Positions 25,987 through 35,477 of a stretch of DNA of 64,000 nt are shown here, piece by piece. Numbering within the stretch: the first letter of the stretch is position 1; every line of letters starts with the position of its first letter. The stretch is from positions 62,001 to 126,000 of the forward strand of contig NZ_BOMN01000001.1 of the NCBI RefSeq assembly GCF_016862215.1. The letters are read 5' to 3'. The notes under the pieces are model-generated. The model was not told where the DNA came from. It was given only the letters and a program-made list of their open reading frames with translations, and did no database searches. This DNA is from Winogradskya humida (GTDB taxonomy: Bacteria; Actinomycetota; Actinomycetes; Mycobacteriales; Micromonosporaceae). Both the position numbers and the translations under genes were made by a program.

Positions 25987-27198
25987 TCAGCGGGGGGAGA
26001 CCGTCATGATGCCCGTGCACATCTCGTCGCTGGTGCCGTCGCCCCACACGACGTAGCGTGGCGGCAGCTTCTTCAGCTGCGGTAGCTGTCTGCGCAGCCT
26101 CGCGTCGTGCGTACACGTCACCCGCAGTGTGTCTCCCGGACCGATCTCCACCGGCGACGGCAACTTGATCAGCCGCTGGTTGTCAAAGTCGAACTGCGGC
26201 ACGTCCAGCACGACCTTGGCGTTCGGCGTGCCCGGGTTGAGTTCGACCTTGATGGCCCGCCCGAGCAGGTGCATGTGGCCGAAACCGGCGAACAGCGTCA
26301 TCGGCGCCGGCACCTTCTGGTCGCAGGTCTGGGTGTTACCGGGCTTCGGCACGCCGCCCGGGTTGCATTCCTCCACCTGACGGTCCGCCGACTCGCCGAC
26401 ATCCGGTCCGAACCGCTTCGTCACGTCCGCGATCGAGGCCGCCCGGTCACAGAGCGGACCCGACTCGTCGGGGGCGCAGGGCAGGTCGGTCGGCGCGTCG
26501 AGCGGCAGCGTGATGAGTTCCCGGGTCTGCGGCGTGCCGTCCGTCAGCCGCAGCCGCACCGCCGAGCGGTCCGACCCGGCCGGTCTGCCGTCGGTCGCGA
26601 GCAGGTTGTAGTGGATCTGGAGGATGATCAGGCTGCCCGGCCCCAGCTTGAAGCCGATGTCCTGGTCGAGCAGCGTCTCCGTGGCGCCCGGCGCCCAGGT
26701 GGCCACCCACGTCGCGCCCTGGTCGTCGCCCTCCACGTCGGCGCCGGGCACACCGGTCCCGCCGAAACACTGCCAGCCGAGGCCGGGCGTCTTCGCGTCC
26801 TGCTTACGCACCAGGGCAGCGCGGTCCGACGGCACCGCGTACACGATGGCGTGGTGTGCGATGGCGACGTTCTCCGGCGCGAATAGGGTTCCGGTCACGA
26901 ACGCCGTCCTGGTCAGGCCCGGATCGATCACCTGGCACCGGTATTCGTCCGTGCCGCCGCCCTCCGGGGTCGAAGGCGTGTAGGCCTCGGCCATATTCAG
27001 GTCCAGGAACCGCTCGCCGGCGCGCAGCGGCTGCGGTGGAGCCGACGACGCGCCGGCGTGCATGCTGTGCGGGCCGGCCGCTTGGGGCGCCGCACGTCTG
27101 TCGGCGTCCGACCCGCAAGCGGCGACAGCAGCGAGCGCTGTCACCAGCGTCATGGCGCCCACCGTGAACTTCCATCGTGGACTGTCCGGTTTCCTCAT
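25987..27198 (-). CDS. Lipoprotein with PHM/DBM-like copper monooxygenase domain
   Basis: A 403-aa predicted lipoprotein. The signal ends in lipobox AVAAC with Cys28. The mature part has the plan of copper type II, ascorbate-dependent monooxygenases (peptidylglycine hydroxylating/dopamine beta-hydroxylating). All expected copper ligands appear in order: HH in AIAHHAIVY (residues 115-116), His in LQIHYN (about 196), HxH in GHMHLLGR (about 309) and Met in DEMCTG (about 394). Cysteines CDQK and others fit disulfides. It is divergent from the MMPL gene, with twin palindromes between. Bacterial substrates of this family are unknown. Confidence 0.8.
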   Translation of the reverse strand: MRKPDSPRWKFTVGAMTLVTALAAVAACGSDADRRAAPQAAGPHSMHAGASSAPPQPLRAGERFLDLNMAEAYTPSTPEGGGTDEYRCQVIDPGLTRTAFVTGTLFAPENVAIAHHAIVYAVPSDRAALVRKQDAKTPGLGWQCFGGTGVPGADVEGDDQGATWVATWAPGATETLLDQDIGFKLGPGSLIILQIHYNLLATDGRPAGSDRSAVRLRLTDGTPQTRELITLPLDAPTDLPCAPDESGPLCDRAASIADVTKRFGPDVGESADRQVEECNPGGVPKPGNTQTCDQKVPAPMTLFAGFGHMHLLGRAIKVELNPGTPNAKVVLDVPQFDFDNQRLIKLPSPVEIGPGDTLRVTCTHDARLRRQLPQLKKLPPRYVVWGDGTSDEMCTGIMTVSPR

Positions 27199-27235
27199 AG
27201 CTCGGACGCTAGGACAGATTCCGTCGGCTTTCGTC

Positions 27236-27279
27236 GTACCGCGGTCGTCATCGCCGGGAGGCAGGTGGTACCGCGGTAC
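27236..27279. promoter_or_regulatory. Twin palindromes 32 bp apart
   Basis: GTACCGCGGT occurs at 27236..27245 and again at 27268..27277, where it extends to the perfect 12-bp palindrome GTACCGCGGTAC. The 32-bp spacing is three helical turns, placing both on the same DNA face. They lie between the divergent copper-monooxygenase-like lipoprotein gene and the MMPL gene. Confidence 0.5.
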
Positions 27280-27294
27280 TACTGATCACCGGAT

Positions 27295-27325
27295 TAACGG
27301 TCGTCTCAGATTCGCTCGGTACGAA
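27295..27325 (+). promoter_or_regulatory. Shared 31-nt element upstream of the MMPL gene
   Basis: The second copy of the element at 25225..25255 (28/31 identical). It lies 42 bases before the MMPL ATG. Because the surrounding sequence is unrelated, the conservation implies a common promoter or regulator site. Confidence 0.6.
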
Positions 27326-27367
27326 TGTGGCCTCAGACAAGCGATACAACTCGTCAGGAGGCTTTTG

Positions 27368-29488
27368 ATGTCACTCAAAGCGGAAGTGCCGCCCGGCCGG
27401 TGGGTACCGTGGTTGGTGATCGGTTTGTGGCTGGTGCTGGCGGTGGTCATGGTGCCGTTGAGCGGAAAGTTGAGTTCGGTCACCACCGACAAGGCCGTGG
27501 ACACGCTGCCGGCCGGCGCCGAGTCCACCAAGGTGGCGGTGCTGGAGGACAGTCTCCCCGGCGGCGAGGACAACACGTTCGTCTTCGTGTACCACCGCGC
27601 CGGCGGCCTGACCGGCGCCGACCGCGCGACGATCGAGCGCCACCACAACACCCTTGCCGGGCGGTACCCACCGAAGGCGGCGGCCGGCGAGGATGACGAA
27701 GGCCCGGCGACCAGGCTCTCCACCGACGGCAAGGCGATGATGTTCACCCTTGACGTGAGCACGACCTACGGCGCACCGGAGGCCATCGTCGGCCCGTTGC
27801 GTGACGCCGCGAAGGACCGTCCCACCGGCCTGGAACTCGACGTGACCGGCCCGGCCGCGATCGACGGCGACATGGACGCCGTCTTCGACGGCATCGACCT
27901 GCAGGTCTTCCTCACCACGATCATCGTCGTCACGGTCCTGCTCATCCTCACCTACCGCAGCCCGGTGTTGTGGTTCGTCCCGCTCGTGGCCGTGGGCGCG
28001 GCCGCACTGACGGCGATGGCGACCGTCTACCTGCTCGTCAAGGGCTTCGGCATCGTGGTCAACGACCAGAACTCGGCGCTGCTGACGATCCTGGTGTTCG
28101 GCGTCGGCACGGACTACGCGTTGTTGCTCATCGCTCGATATCGGGAGGCACTGCACCACCACGAGAACGTCCGGGTCGCGATGGTCCACGCGCTACGCGG
28201 CGCGGCGCCGGCCATCGTCGCGTCAGCGGCCACCGTGGTCGCCGGCCTGCTCTGCCTGCTCGTCGCGGACTTGAACAGCACCAGCGGGCTGGGCCCGATC
28301 GGCGCCGCCGGCATCCTGTGCGCGCTGGCGGCCATGCTGACCCTGTTCCCGGCGGTGCTCGTGGTGCTCGGCAGGCGAATCTTCTGGCCTGCCATCCCGC
28401 GGTTCAGCACGGCCGCCCAGGACAAGGCCGGGCTGTGGGGACGGCTCGGCACCGGCATCAACCGACGGCGGTGGGTGGCCACGCTCGGCTCGCTCGGAGT
28501 CCTCGGCGTGCTCGCCATCGGTCTGACGGGTAACACCGGCGCCCTGCGGGAGCAGGACCAGTTCCTGTCCGCGCCGGAGTCCGTCACCGGCTTCACGGTT
28601 CTCCGCCGGCACTTCCCGGAGCTCGGCGGCCAGCCGATGACGATTTATACGCGGCCGGCGTACCAGGAGCGGGTGGTCGACATCGCCGAGCGCACCCCAG
28701 GCGTGGCAGAGGCCGTCCCGGGCAAGGCCGTCGGAGGCTGGGCCGAGATCTCCGTGTTCCCGACCGACGCGCCGGACACCGCCGCGGAGTACGACACGAT
28801 CAAGCGGGTGCGCACCGGCGTGCACGGGGTGTTCGGGGCGCAGGCGATCGTCGGCGGGCCGAGCGCGGAGAACCTCGACACCGAGGTGACCACCCGCCGC
28901 GACGAGAAGCGGGTGATCCCGCTGGTGCTCGCCGTCGTCCTGATCGTCCTCGGGCTGCTGCTGCGCGCGATCGTGGCCCCGCTGGTCCTGATGGCGACGG
29001 TGATCATCTCGTTCGCGGCGGCCTTCGGCGGCAGCGTGTTCGTATTCGACACGATCCTCGGGTTCAAAGGTATCGACTCCTCGGTGCCGCTGCTGGCATT
29101 CCTGTTCCTGGTGGCGCTCGGCGTCGACTACAACATCTTCCTGGCCAGCCGGGCCCGGGAGGAGACCGTGCGGCTCGGCTCCCGGGAGGGCATGCTGAAG
29201 GCCCTGACGGCCACCGGTGGCGTCATCACCTCGGCAGGGCTCGTCCTGGCGGCCACGTTCGCGGTCCTCGCCACACTTCCGCTGGTGATGCTGGTCGAGG
29301 TCGGGTTCCTGGTCGCCTTTGGCGTGCTGCTCGACGCCCTGCTGGTGCGGTCGGTTCTGGTGCCCGCCCTCACCCTCCTGATCGGCCGGCGGATCTGGTG
29401 GCCGAGCCCGCTTTCCCGTCCAGCGGCAGGGCCGCCGACCGATCGACACACGCTCGCCGACGAGGAGGAGCCCGCGCTGCAAGGTTGA
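27368..29488 (+). CDS. MMPL-family RND transporter
   Basis: A 706-aa integral membrane protein of the MMPL/RND superfamily. It has TM1 at residues 14-34, an extracytoplasmic loop, a first bundle of TMs around 180-370 containing the proton-relay region GVGTDYALLLIARYRE (near 250), and a second loop and bundle ending near 680 with LGVDYNIFLASRARE. AGGAGG precedes the ATG at 5 bases. Such proteins export lipids, siderophores or hydrophobic drugs. It is divergent from the copper-monooxygenase-like lipoprotein and converges with the kinase gene. Confidence 0.93.
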   Translation: MSLKAEVPPGRWVPWLVIGLWLVLAVVMVPLSGKLSSVTTDKAVDTLPAGAESTKVAVLEDSLPGGEDNTFVFVYHRAGGLTGADRATIERHHNTLAGRYPPKAAAGEDDEGPATRLSTDGKAMMFTLDVSTTYGAPEAIVGPLRDAAKDRPTGLELDVTGPAAIDGDMDAVFDGIDLQVFLTTIIVVTVLLILTYRSPVLWFVPLVAVGAAALTAMATVYLLVKGFGIVVNDQNSALLTILVFGVGTDYALLLIARYREALHHHENVRVAMVHALRGAAPAIVASAATVVAGLLCLLVADLNSTSGLGPIGAAGILCALAAMLTLFPAVLVVLGRRIFWPAIPRFSTAAQDKAGLWGRLGTGINRRRWVATLGSLGVLGVLAIGLTGNTGALREQDQFLSAPESVTGFTVLRRHFPELGGQPMTIYTRPAYQERVVDIAERTPGVAEAVPGKAVGGWAEISVFPTDAPDTAAEYDTIKRVRTGVHGVFGAQAIVGGPSAENLDTEVTTRRDEKRVIPLVLAVVLIVLGLLLRAIVAPLVLMATVIISFAAAFGGSVFVFDTILGFKGIDSSVPLLAFLFLVALGVDYNIFLASRAREETVRLGSREGMLKALTATGGVITSAGLVLAATFAVLATLPLVMLVEVGFLVAFGVLLDALLVRSVLVPALTLLIGRRIWWPSPLSRPAAGPPTDRHTLADEEEPALQG

Positions 29489-29504
29489 TCGCGGCGGGAC
29501 CCGC

Positions 29505-30956
29505 TCAGCGCGCCGCGGTGTCCTCCCCGGCGGCGCGGCGCGCGAGCGGGGCGGGCTGGGCCGCGGCCGGAAGGTCCACCCGAAGCAGCGCGCCACCGCG
29601 TGTGGAACGGGCGACAGTGGCCCGGCCGCCGTGGTCGTCGACGACCCGCTGCACGATCGACAGCCCCAGACCGGATCCCGGCAACCCCCGGGCGCTGTCG
29701 GCACGGTAGAACCGGTCGAACACCCGCGCTACGTCGACTGCGTCGATGCCCGGCCCGGCGTCGTCGACCTCGAGCACCGCCGACGCGCCCTCGGCACGCA
29801 GCCGGACCTGGACCGGCTGGTCCGCGGGGGACCACTTGCCGGCGTTGTCGATGAGGTTGAGCACCGCCCGCTGGAGCGCGGCGGGACGCCCGCTCACCCA
29901 CACGGAGGTCACGTCGAGCGCGACCTCGATGTCAGGCACGCGGGAACGCGCCCGGGTCACAGCGGCCAGAACCACGTCGGCGAGGTCGAGCAGCTCGGTG
30001 TTCTCGTCACTGACATCACCGCGCGCCACCTCGGTCAGCTCGGCGGCAAGGGTGCTCAACTCGGCCACCTGGGCGCCGAGATCGTTGAGCAACCTAGTCC
30101 GGCTCCCCGCCGACAGTGCGCTGTCCAACGTGCCGCGCCGATCGAGCCGGACCAGAAGCTCGACGTTGAGGCGCAGGCTGGTGAGCGGAGTCTTGAGCTC
30201 GTGGGCGGCGTCCTCGGCGAGCAGCCGCTGGGCCCGCCGGGAGTCCCGGAGCGCGGCGAGCATCTCGTTGATCGACTGGATCAGCCGCCGGATCTCCCCA
30301 CCACCCTCATCCGGGATGCCGGCGTCGAGATCCCGGGTGTGCGCGACACGCACCGCGGCGGCGGTCAGCCGGTCTATCGGTGCCAGCGCGGTCCGCGCCA
30401 CGGTCCGCCCGACAAGGGCGCCGCCAACCACGCAGAGCAGCCCGATCAGCAGCATCCCGAACCCGAACCGGTTGATCGGGCTGTCGTCGACGACGCGCGC
30501 CACCTGGACCGCGCCGTCGCCCGCCCGCAGCGTGTAAATGCGGTAGCCGTCCTCGTCGCTGTCGTTCGGCTCCATCAGATCGGCCGACGCACCCTGCGCC
30601 ACGCGCCCGGCCCGCCCGCTGACCGGCGGAAGCGCGGGCTGGCCGACCGGCGTCCGGGTCGAGCCGTCGGGCAGGATGACCCGCACCAGCCGACCGGACC
30701 CGGGATACGGCGGTAGCTGGACCTGCGCCACACCGGCGCGCTCCGCGTCCGCCGCCAGGACGCGGGAGTCGGAGCGCAGCTGATCCTCGGCGGTGACCTG
30801 CAGCTCCCGGTCCATCAGCTCGCTGGCCACCTGGAAGGCCACGAACACGCTGATCGCGATGGCCGTCGCCGCGATCACCGTCAGCCTGGTTCGCAGGGAC
30901 CGCCGGCGCCACCATCGGGTCAGCCGGCGCGGTCCCCGGCCGGTGGGCCCGCTCAC
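29505..30956 (-). CDS. Sensor histidine kinase (MprB-like)
   Basis: A 483-aa membrane histidine kinase. It has TM1 at residues 26-46, an extracytoplasmic sensor of about 115 aa, TM2 near 165-185, HAMP ([20 protein letters not shown]), H-box [17 protein letters not shown] (His near 250), N-box [11 protein letters not shown], and G-boxes DDAGPGI and [13 protein letters not shown]. Start GTG 30956 overlaps the response-regulator stop (GTGA). It forms a two-component system with that regulator and converges with the MMPL gene. The signal is unknown; cell-envelope stress is usual for MprB-like kinases. Confidence 0.93.
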   Translation of the reverse strand: MSGPTGRGPRRLTRWWRRRSLRTRLTVIAATAIAISVFVAFQVASELMDRELQVTAEDQLRSDSRVLAADAERAGVAQVQLPPYPGSGRLVRVILPDGSTRTPVGQPALPPVSGRAGRVAQGASADLMEPNDSDEDGYRIYTLRAGDGAVQVARVVDDSPINRFGFGMLLIGLLCVVGGALVGRTVARTALAPIDRLTAAAVRVAHTRDLDAGIPDEGGGEIRRLIQSINEMLAALRDSRRAQRLLAEDAAHELKTPLTSLRLNVELLVRLDRRGTLDSALSAGSRTRLLNDLGAQVAELSTLAAELTEVARGDVSDENTELLDLADVVLAAVTRARSRVPDIEVALDVTSVWVSGRPAALQRAVLNLIDNAGKWSPADQPVQVRLRAEGASAVLEVDDAGPGIDAVDVARVFDRFYRADSARGLPGSGLGLSIVQRVVDDHGGRATVARSTRGGALLRVDLPAAAQPAPLARRAAGEDTAAR

Positions 30957-31645
30957 GGAGGAGTCTCCCGCAACGTATATCCGAGGCCGCGCAGCGTATA
31001 GATCAATCGTGGCTCACCCTCGGCCTCCATCTTGCGGCGCAGGTAGCTCACGTACACCTGGAGGTTGTTGGCGGTGGCGCTCATGTCGAAGCCCCAGATC
31101 GCCTCGAACAGCGCGTCGCGGGTCAAGACCCGGGTCGCGTTACGCACCAGAACCTCCAGCAGGGAGAACTCGGTGCGGGTCAAGCGCAGCGGCCGCCCGC
31201 CACGCCACGCCTCGAACCTGTCGGGATCGACCCGGACGTCGGCGAACGACAGCAACGGCGACTCCTCGTCGGCCGGCGTGCGCCGGCGCAGCAGGGCCCG
31301 CACCCGGGCCAGCAACTCCTCGGTGGCGAACGGCTTGGGCAGGTAGTCGTCAGCGCCCGCGTCCAGCCCCGCGACCCGGTCGGAGACCTGGTCACGGGCG
31401 GTCAGCATCAGCACCGGCAGATCCCGGCCCGCGGCCCGCAACCGCCGGCAGGTCTCCAACCCGCCGAGGCGAGGCATCATCACGTCGAGGATCAGCAGAT
31501 CCAGCGCGTCACCGCCCGCCCCACCGACCCCGTCGAGCACGGCGAGACCGTTGGCGACGGTGCTGATGTCGTAACCCTCGACCTGGAGCACCCGCTCCAG
31601 CGAATCACGGATGGCCCCGTCATCATCCGCGATCATGATCCGCAC
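30953..31645 (-). CDS. OmpR/PhoB-type response regulator (MprA-like)
   Basis: A 230-aa response regulator with receiver ([14 protein letters not shown], phospho-Asp in LLILDVMMP near residue 53, conserved PKPF) and a winged-helix DNA-binding domain ([49 protein letters not shown]). I prefer GTG 31645; an upstream in-frame ATG at 31684 would add 13 residues that are not family-like. It is translationally coupled to the kinase gene. Confidence 0.92.
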   Translation of the reverse strand: MRIMIADDDGAIRDSLERVLQVEGYDISTVANGLAVLDGVGGAGGDALDLLILDVMMPRLGGLETCRRLRAAGRDLPVLMLTARDQVSDRVAGLDAGADDYLPKPFATEELLARVRALLRRRTPADEESPLLSFADVRVDPDRFEAWRGGRPLRLTRTEFSLLEVLVRNATRVLTRDALFEAIWGFDMSATANNLQVYVSYLRRKMEAEGEPRLIYTLRGLGYTLRETPP

Positions 31646-31842
31646 GCCGGCCCGCCCCCTTTCACTCGATGCTTTGCCGCCCATTCTCCCCGGCCAACCT
31701 GAAGCCAGGATTAGAACCGTCGCCTGTACGGATGCCTGAGCTCAGACTTGACCACTAAGTGGACGGCAACGAGCCGTGGGACCGAAACGCACGACCGGAG
31801 GCGGGCTATCGTTCGCCTTCCTCGACGACCAGGGATCCAGTT

Positions 31843-33054
31843 TCATACGCCACGTCGGAAGAGCCACGAGCGTAGGCAACGGCCAGGGGCAAGCACGCGC
31901 CAGAGTCCCGACACGGCAAGCAGAGACGCCGCACCCGCCGCGACGACAACCAGACCGGGCGCTGCCACCTCGCCCAGCGCCCCACCGCTCGCCGCGAACA
32001 ACCCCTGCAACGCCATCGTCCCGGTCAGCGCCAACCCGAAAGCCTGGCCCCGATTCGCCTCCGGCACAGCCGCGAGAAAACGCCGGGCCAGCCCCAACTG
32101 GTACGAGACCCCGAACCCGGACACGGCGAGCAACAGCCCCGCGATGACCGGCCCCGGCGCGACCACAAACCCGAGCAGCGGCGCGCCGAGCAACACGGCC
32201 AGCGGTCCGGACAGTCGCTCCCGGCGCTCCGGCGTGACCAGCCGCCCGATCGCGAGGTCGCCGGCCAGCATCCCCAGCGCCACGGCGGTGAACAGCAACC
32301 CGGCCGATCCCGGCATGCCGATCTGGGCGGCGTACGGAACGAGCACCCCCTCAGCGCCGACCACGATCGCGGGCGGCAGCCACTGGACCAGCAGGAGCGC
32401 ACGGATCGCCGGCACGCGTAGCAGTTCGCGATTGACACGCCAGGTCTCGCGGACGGCGTACCCTCCGGCCGTGCCGCGACCTGGACGCCCGGCAAGCCGC
32501 AAGCGCAGCAACGCGGCGGACAGCAGGCAGCTCGCCACCGTGATCCACAGTGCACCGTACGGGCCGACCGCCGCGATCAGCACCCCGCCCACGGCGAACC
32601 CGACCACCTGCGTGCCCCCGGCCGCCATGGAGAACACGGCCCGCCCGAGCACGTACCGGTCGCCGTCGAGCAGGTCCGGCAGCATCGCACTGCGCGCCGC
32701 GGAGGCGACCGCGCTCGGAACGCCGGCGACGAACACCAGCACCAGCATCGCGACCGGCGAAAGCAGCCCGGCCGCGAGCACGGCGGCGACCGCGGCGCGG
32801 AGCAGGTCGTAGCCGATCATCACGGCCCGCGGCGGCCACCGGTCGGCGTACGCGAGCAGGAAGGTGCCACCGAGGGCGTACGGCAGAAAGCCCGCAACAT
32901 AAGCCAACGCCGCCAGCAGTGACGATCCGGTCCCGGCATAAACGGTCACCGAAAGCGCGAGCATCTTCACGGTCTCGCCGCCGAGAAAAAGCGTGTAGCC
33001 GGCGAACAGCACGCGGAACTGACGTACCGCGAACACCTCACGGTAGGTCGTCAC
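31843..33054 (-). CDS. MFS transporter
   Basis: A 403-aa major-facilitator protein with about 12 predicted TMs, of the MFS_3/macrolide-efflux-like branch (RQFRVLFAGYTLFLGGETVK start, LLAYADRWPPRAVMIGYD loop, SAARSAMLPDLL). Start GTG 33054. It is divergent from the LysR gene that follows, so that regulator may control it. Substrate unknown. Confidence 0.88.
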   Translation of the reverse strand: MTTYREVFAVRQFRVLFAGYTLFLGGETVKMLALSVTVYAGTGSSLLAALAYVAGFLPYALGGTFLLAYADRWPPRAVMIGYDLLRAAVAAVLAAGLLSPVAMLVLVFVAGVPSAVASAARSAMLPDLLDGDRYVLGRAVFSMAAGGTQVVGFAVGGVLIAAVGPYGALWITVASCLLSAALLRLRLAGRPGRGTAGGYAVRETWRVNRELLRVPAIRALLLVQWLPPAIVVGAEGVLVPYAAQIGMPGSAGLLFTAVALGMLAGDLAIGRLVTPERRERLSGPLAVLLGAPLLGFVVAPGPVIAGLLLAVSGFGVSYQLGLARRFLAAVPEANRGQAFGLALTGTMALQGLFAASGGALGEVAAPGLVVVAAGAASLLAVSGLWRVLAPGRCLRSWLFRRGV

Positions 33055-33210
33055 GCGGGCCAGTTTACAAATCCGTGGACCGGCTGAGTCGCTCCCAGGT
33101 CGTCAGGTCGGCACGGACCACCAACTCGGCAAGGCGCGAAGGCTGCCGCGCGGTGGCCATTACCCTATTTCGTCGCCGTCGCCGAGCAGCTGAGTTTCAC
33201 CCGCGCCGCG

Positions 33211-34032
33211 ATGCAGCTGCACATCAGCCAGCAATCCCTGTCGCAACAGATCAGCGTCATGGAACGCCATCTGGGCGTACGCCTGTTGGATCGCGACACC
33301 CGCGGCACCCGCCTCACCCCCGCGGGTGAAGCCTTCCTCCCCGAGGCCCGCAGCGTCCTCGCCCACGCCGAATCCGCGTTCGCCGTCGCCCGCCAGGCCG
33401 CCCCCGGCCGCCTCGACCTGGCCTTTCTCTCGTCCACCGCCAACTACATGCTGCCGCCGATCGTGCGGGCCGTCCGCGAACACCTCCCCGCCCCGGCCCT
33501 GACCACCCACGACCTCCCCATCGACGAACTCGTCGCCGGCCTGCGCGACGGCCGTTTCACCGCCGCCTTCACCCGGCCCCCACTGGTCCCGGACCTGGCC
33601 ACCCAGACGATCACCACCGAGCCGGTCTGCGCGGTCCTCCCCCAGGGCCACCGCCTCGCCACCCGCCCGGAACTCCAGCTCGCCGATCTCGCCGGCGAGG
33701 ACTGGGTCCTCACACCCCGCGCCGCCTGGCCACCCTGGCACGACAAGTACGACGACGACTTCGCCACGGCCGGGTTCGAACCGCGTGTCGCCCAGCGCGC
33801 TGCGGGCGTACCCAACCTGCTCGGTCTGGTCGCCGCAGGCGTCGGGGTCACCCGCCTGGCCCGCTCAGCCAGCAGCATCCGCCGCACCGGCGTCGTCTTC
33901 GTCCCCCTCGCGGGCGACCACGCCATCACCGTCATGGCCTGGAACCCCGCCCGCGACAACCCCTTCCACCACCGCCTCCGCGCCCTCGTGACGGAGCTTG
34001 CCGCCACCACGGATCTCACCCGCCAGGGATAG
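33211..34032 (+). CDS. LysR-family regulator with missing or disrupted start
   Basis: The frame encodes a LysR regulator whose homology clearly begins before the first ATG: codons from 33163 read PYFVAVAEQLSFTRAAMQLH, the normal N-terminal helix. But from the in-frame TGA at 33085 up to ATG 33211 there is no ATG, GTG or TTG. From 33211 the product would be 273 aa and lack the first HTH helices. Either a small indel disrupted the start (pseudogene), there is a sequencing error, or a rare codon is used. The effector domain (residues about 65 onward) is intact. Confidence 0.7.
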   Translation: MQLHISQQSLSQQISVMERHLGVRLLDRDTRGTRLTPAGEAFLPEARSVLAHAESAFAVARQAAPGRLDLAFLSSTANYMLPPIVRAVREHLPAPALTTHDLPIDELVAGLRDGRFTAAFTRPPLVPDLATQTITTEPVCAVLPQGHRLATRPELQLADLAGEDWVLTPRAAWPPWHDKYDDDFATAGFEPRVAQRAAGVPNLLGLVAAGVGVTRLARSASSIRRTGVVFVPLAGDHAITVMAWNPARDNPFHHRLRALVTELAATTDLTRQG

Positions 34033-34048
34033 CCCCTACGATGCAGCG

Positions 34049-35086
34049 GTGCAGCCACAACTGCGTGATCCGGCCGCGGCGAGCCTGGCGATGCTGCTGT
34101 CCCAGTTCGCCCCGGCCCCCATTCCCGCCGACCTGCTGGAACCGGCGCCGTTGGCCGTTCTCGCCGAGGCCGGAATGGTGGTCTCGGTGGGTGACGGCGG
34201 ACTGGTGCGCGTACCCGAATCGGTTTCCGCATCTTTGCGTGCCCATCCGGTCGCGGAGCCGGGCCGCCGCATTTTCGCCCGCCGCCCGCACAATTGGCCC
34301 GAGGCTGCCGCCGGGTTTCTGACGTCGGTGCTGCCGTCCGCGGTGCAGGACCCCGCGACCTGGGATCTCTGGGAATTGCTACTGCCGCATGCCGAGGCCG
34401 TTCTGCAGAAAACCAATCAGGCGTCGCGTACGACCGGAGCCCTGCGATACCGCTGCGGGACGTATCTCCGCGAACGTGGTCAATTGCTGGACGCAGCCCG
34501 GCACCTGTCGCAAGCATCCGGAGAAGCCACCCGCGACATCGACGCCGCCAACGCCATGAGCGCCTACGCCATCGTGCTGCAGGAACTGGGTGAGTTACAG
34601 GAAGCACGGACCCTCTACGAACGGTCCCTGGCGACAACGCGCAAAGTCCGCGGGGAACTCGACCCGGCCACCCTGTCGGTGATGAACAATCTCGCCGCCG
34701 TCCTGAACGAGCTCGGCGATTTCCCCGCAGCGCGACAACTGCTCACCTTCACCGTGGAAAGATTCCGCCGCGCCCTCGGCCCCGACAATCCAGGAACCCT
34801 GAGCGCGATGACAAACCTCGCCGCCGCCCTCTACGGCGCCGGCGACCGCCCCGCAGCCCGCAAACTCCTGGAGGAATCCCTCGCGGGCCACCGCCGGGTC
34901 CTGGGCGACGACGACCCGCAAACCCTCTCCTCGGCCTTCAACCTCGCCGTCATGCTCCACCACCTCGGCGAACCCGCCGCCGACCTCTACGCCTGGACCC
35001 TCGCCGGCCGCCGCCGCGTCCTCGGCGACCACCACCCCGCCACCCAACTCACCGAACGCCACCTCGCGTCCCTCACCCAGCACTGA
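34049..35086 (+). CDS. Tetratricopeptide-repeat protein
   Basis: A 345-aa cytosolic protein. The N-terminal 110 residues resemble the helical part following NB-ARC domains in actinobacterial TPR regulators (LAMLLSQFAPAPIPADLLE). Kinesin-light-chain-like TPRs follow from about residue 145, with the recurring AR.LYERSLA / R..LG.DNP.TL pattern at roughly 42-residue spacing (four copies). There is no NTPase domain, so it looks like the C-terminal arm of a larger family. Start GTG 34049, weak RBS. It may be a protein-binding scaffold. Confidence 0.8.
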   Translation: MQPQLRDPAAASLAMLLSQFAPAPIPADLLEPAPLAVLAEAGMVVSVGDGGLVRVPESVSASLRAHPVAEPGRRIFARRPHNWPEAAAGFLTSVLPSAVQDPATWDLWELLLPHAEAVLQKTNQASRTTGALRYRCGTYLRERGQLLDAARHLSQASGEATRDIDAANAMSAYAIVLQELGELQEARTLYERSLATTRKVRGELDPATLSVMNNLAAVLNELGDFPAARQLLTFTVERFRRALGPDNPGTLSAMTNLAAALYGAGDRPAARKLLEESLAGHRRVLGDDDPQTLSSAFNLAVMLHHLGEPAADLYAWTLAGRRRVLGDHHPATQLTERHLASLTQH

Positions 35087-35117
35087 AACCGTCCGGCTAC
35101 AGGCCTATCGTCGAGGC

Positions 35118-35477
35118 ATGACCGCGACCGGAGAGCAAGCCTGGGTGCCGGCGGCATGTACCTTGCCGACCCTTGACCAACCGCTGCGCCTGGCCGAGTT
35201 CGATGACCTGTTCGCCGACGCACTGCGCGGCCAGCAACGACTGTCGGCCACGGTGCTGCGCTGGGAACTCGATCCAGCGGCCGAGGCCACGGCCCGCGAT
35301 CTGACCGTACGGGAGAGCAGCTGCTGTTCGTTCTTCTCCTTCACGTTCGGCGGCCCCAGGAACGGGGTGCTGCAGCTCGTAGTGGAGGTGCCGGCCGCAC
35401 ATGTCGCGGTCCTCGACGCCCTCGCCGACCGCGCAGCGGCCAGGTCAGGCGCTGAGGCCGGTGTGGAACCGCAGTAA
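35118..35477 (+). CDS. Small hypothetical protein with ESSCCSFF motif
   Basis: A 119-aa protein with the pattern PLRLAEFDDLFADAL, then ARDLTVRESSCCSFFSFTF and VEVPAAHVAVLDALADRA. I recognise this type from actinobacterial genomes, where it is often near metal- or mercury/arsenic-related regulators, but it has no assigned function. The adjacent cysteines could bind metal or thiol. The CmtR/CDF operon lies 0.75 kb away. The 3' end overlaps the convergent HEAT-like pseudogene by 33 bases. Confidence 0.7.
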   Translation: MTATGEQAWVPAACTLPTLDQPLRLAEFDDLFADALRGQQRLSATVLRWELDPAAEATARDLTVRESSCCSFFSFTFGGPRNGVLQLVVEVPAAHVAVLDALADRAAARSGAEAGVEPQ

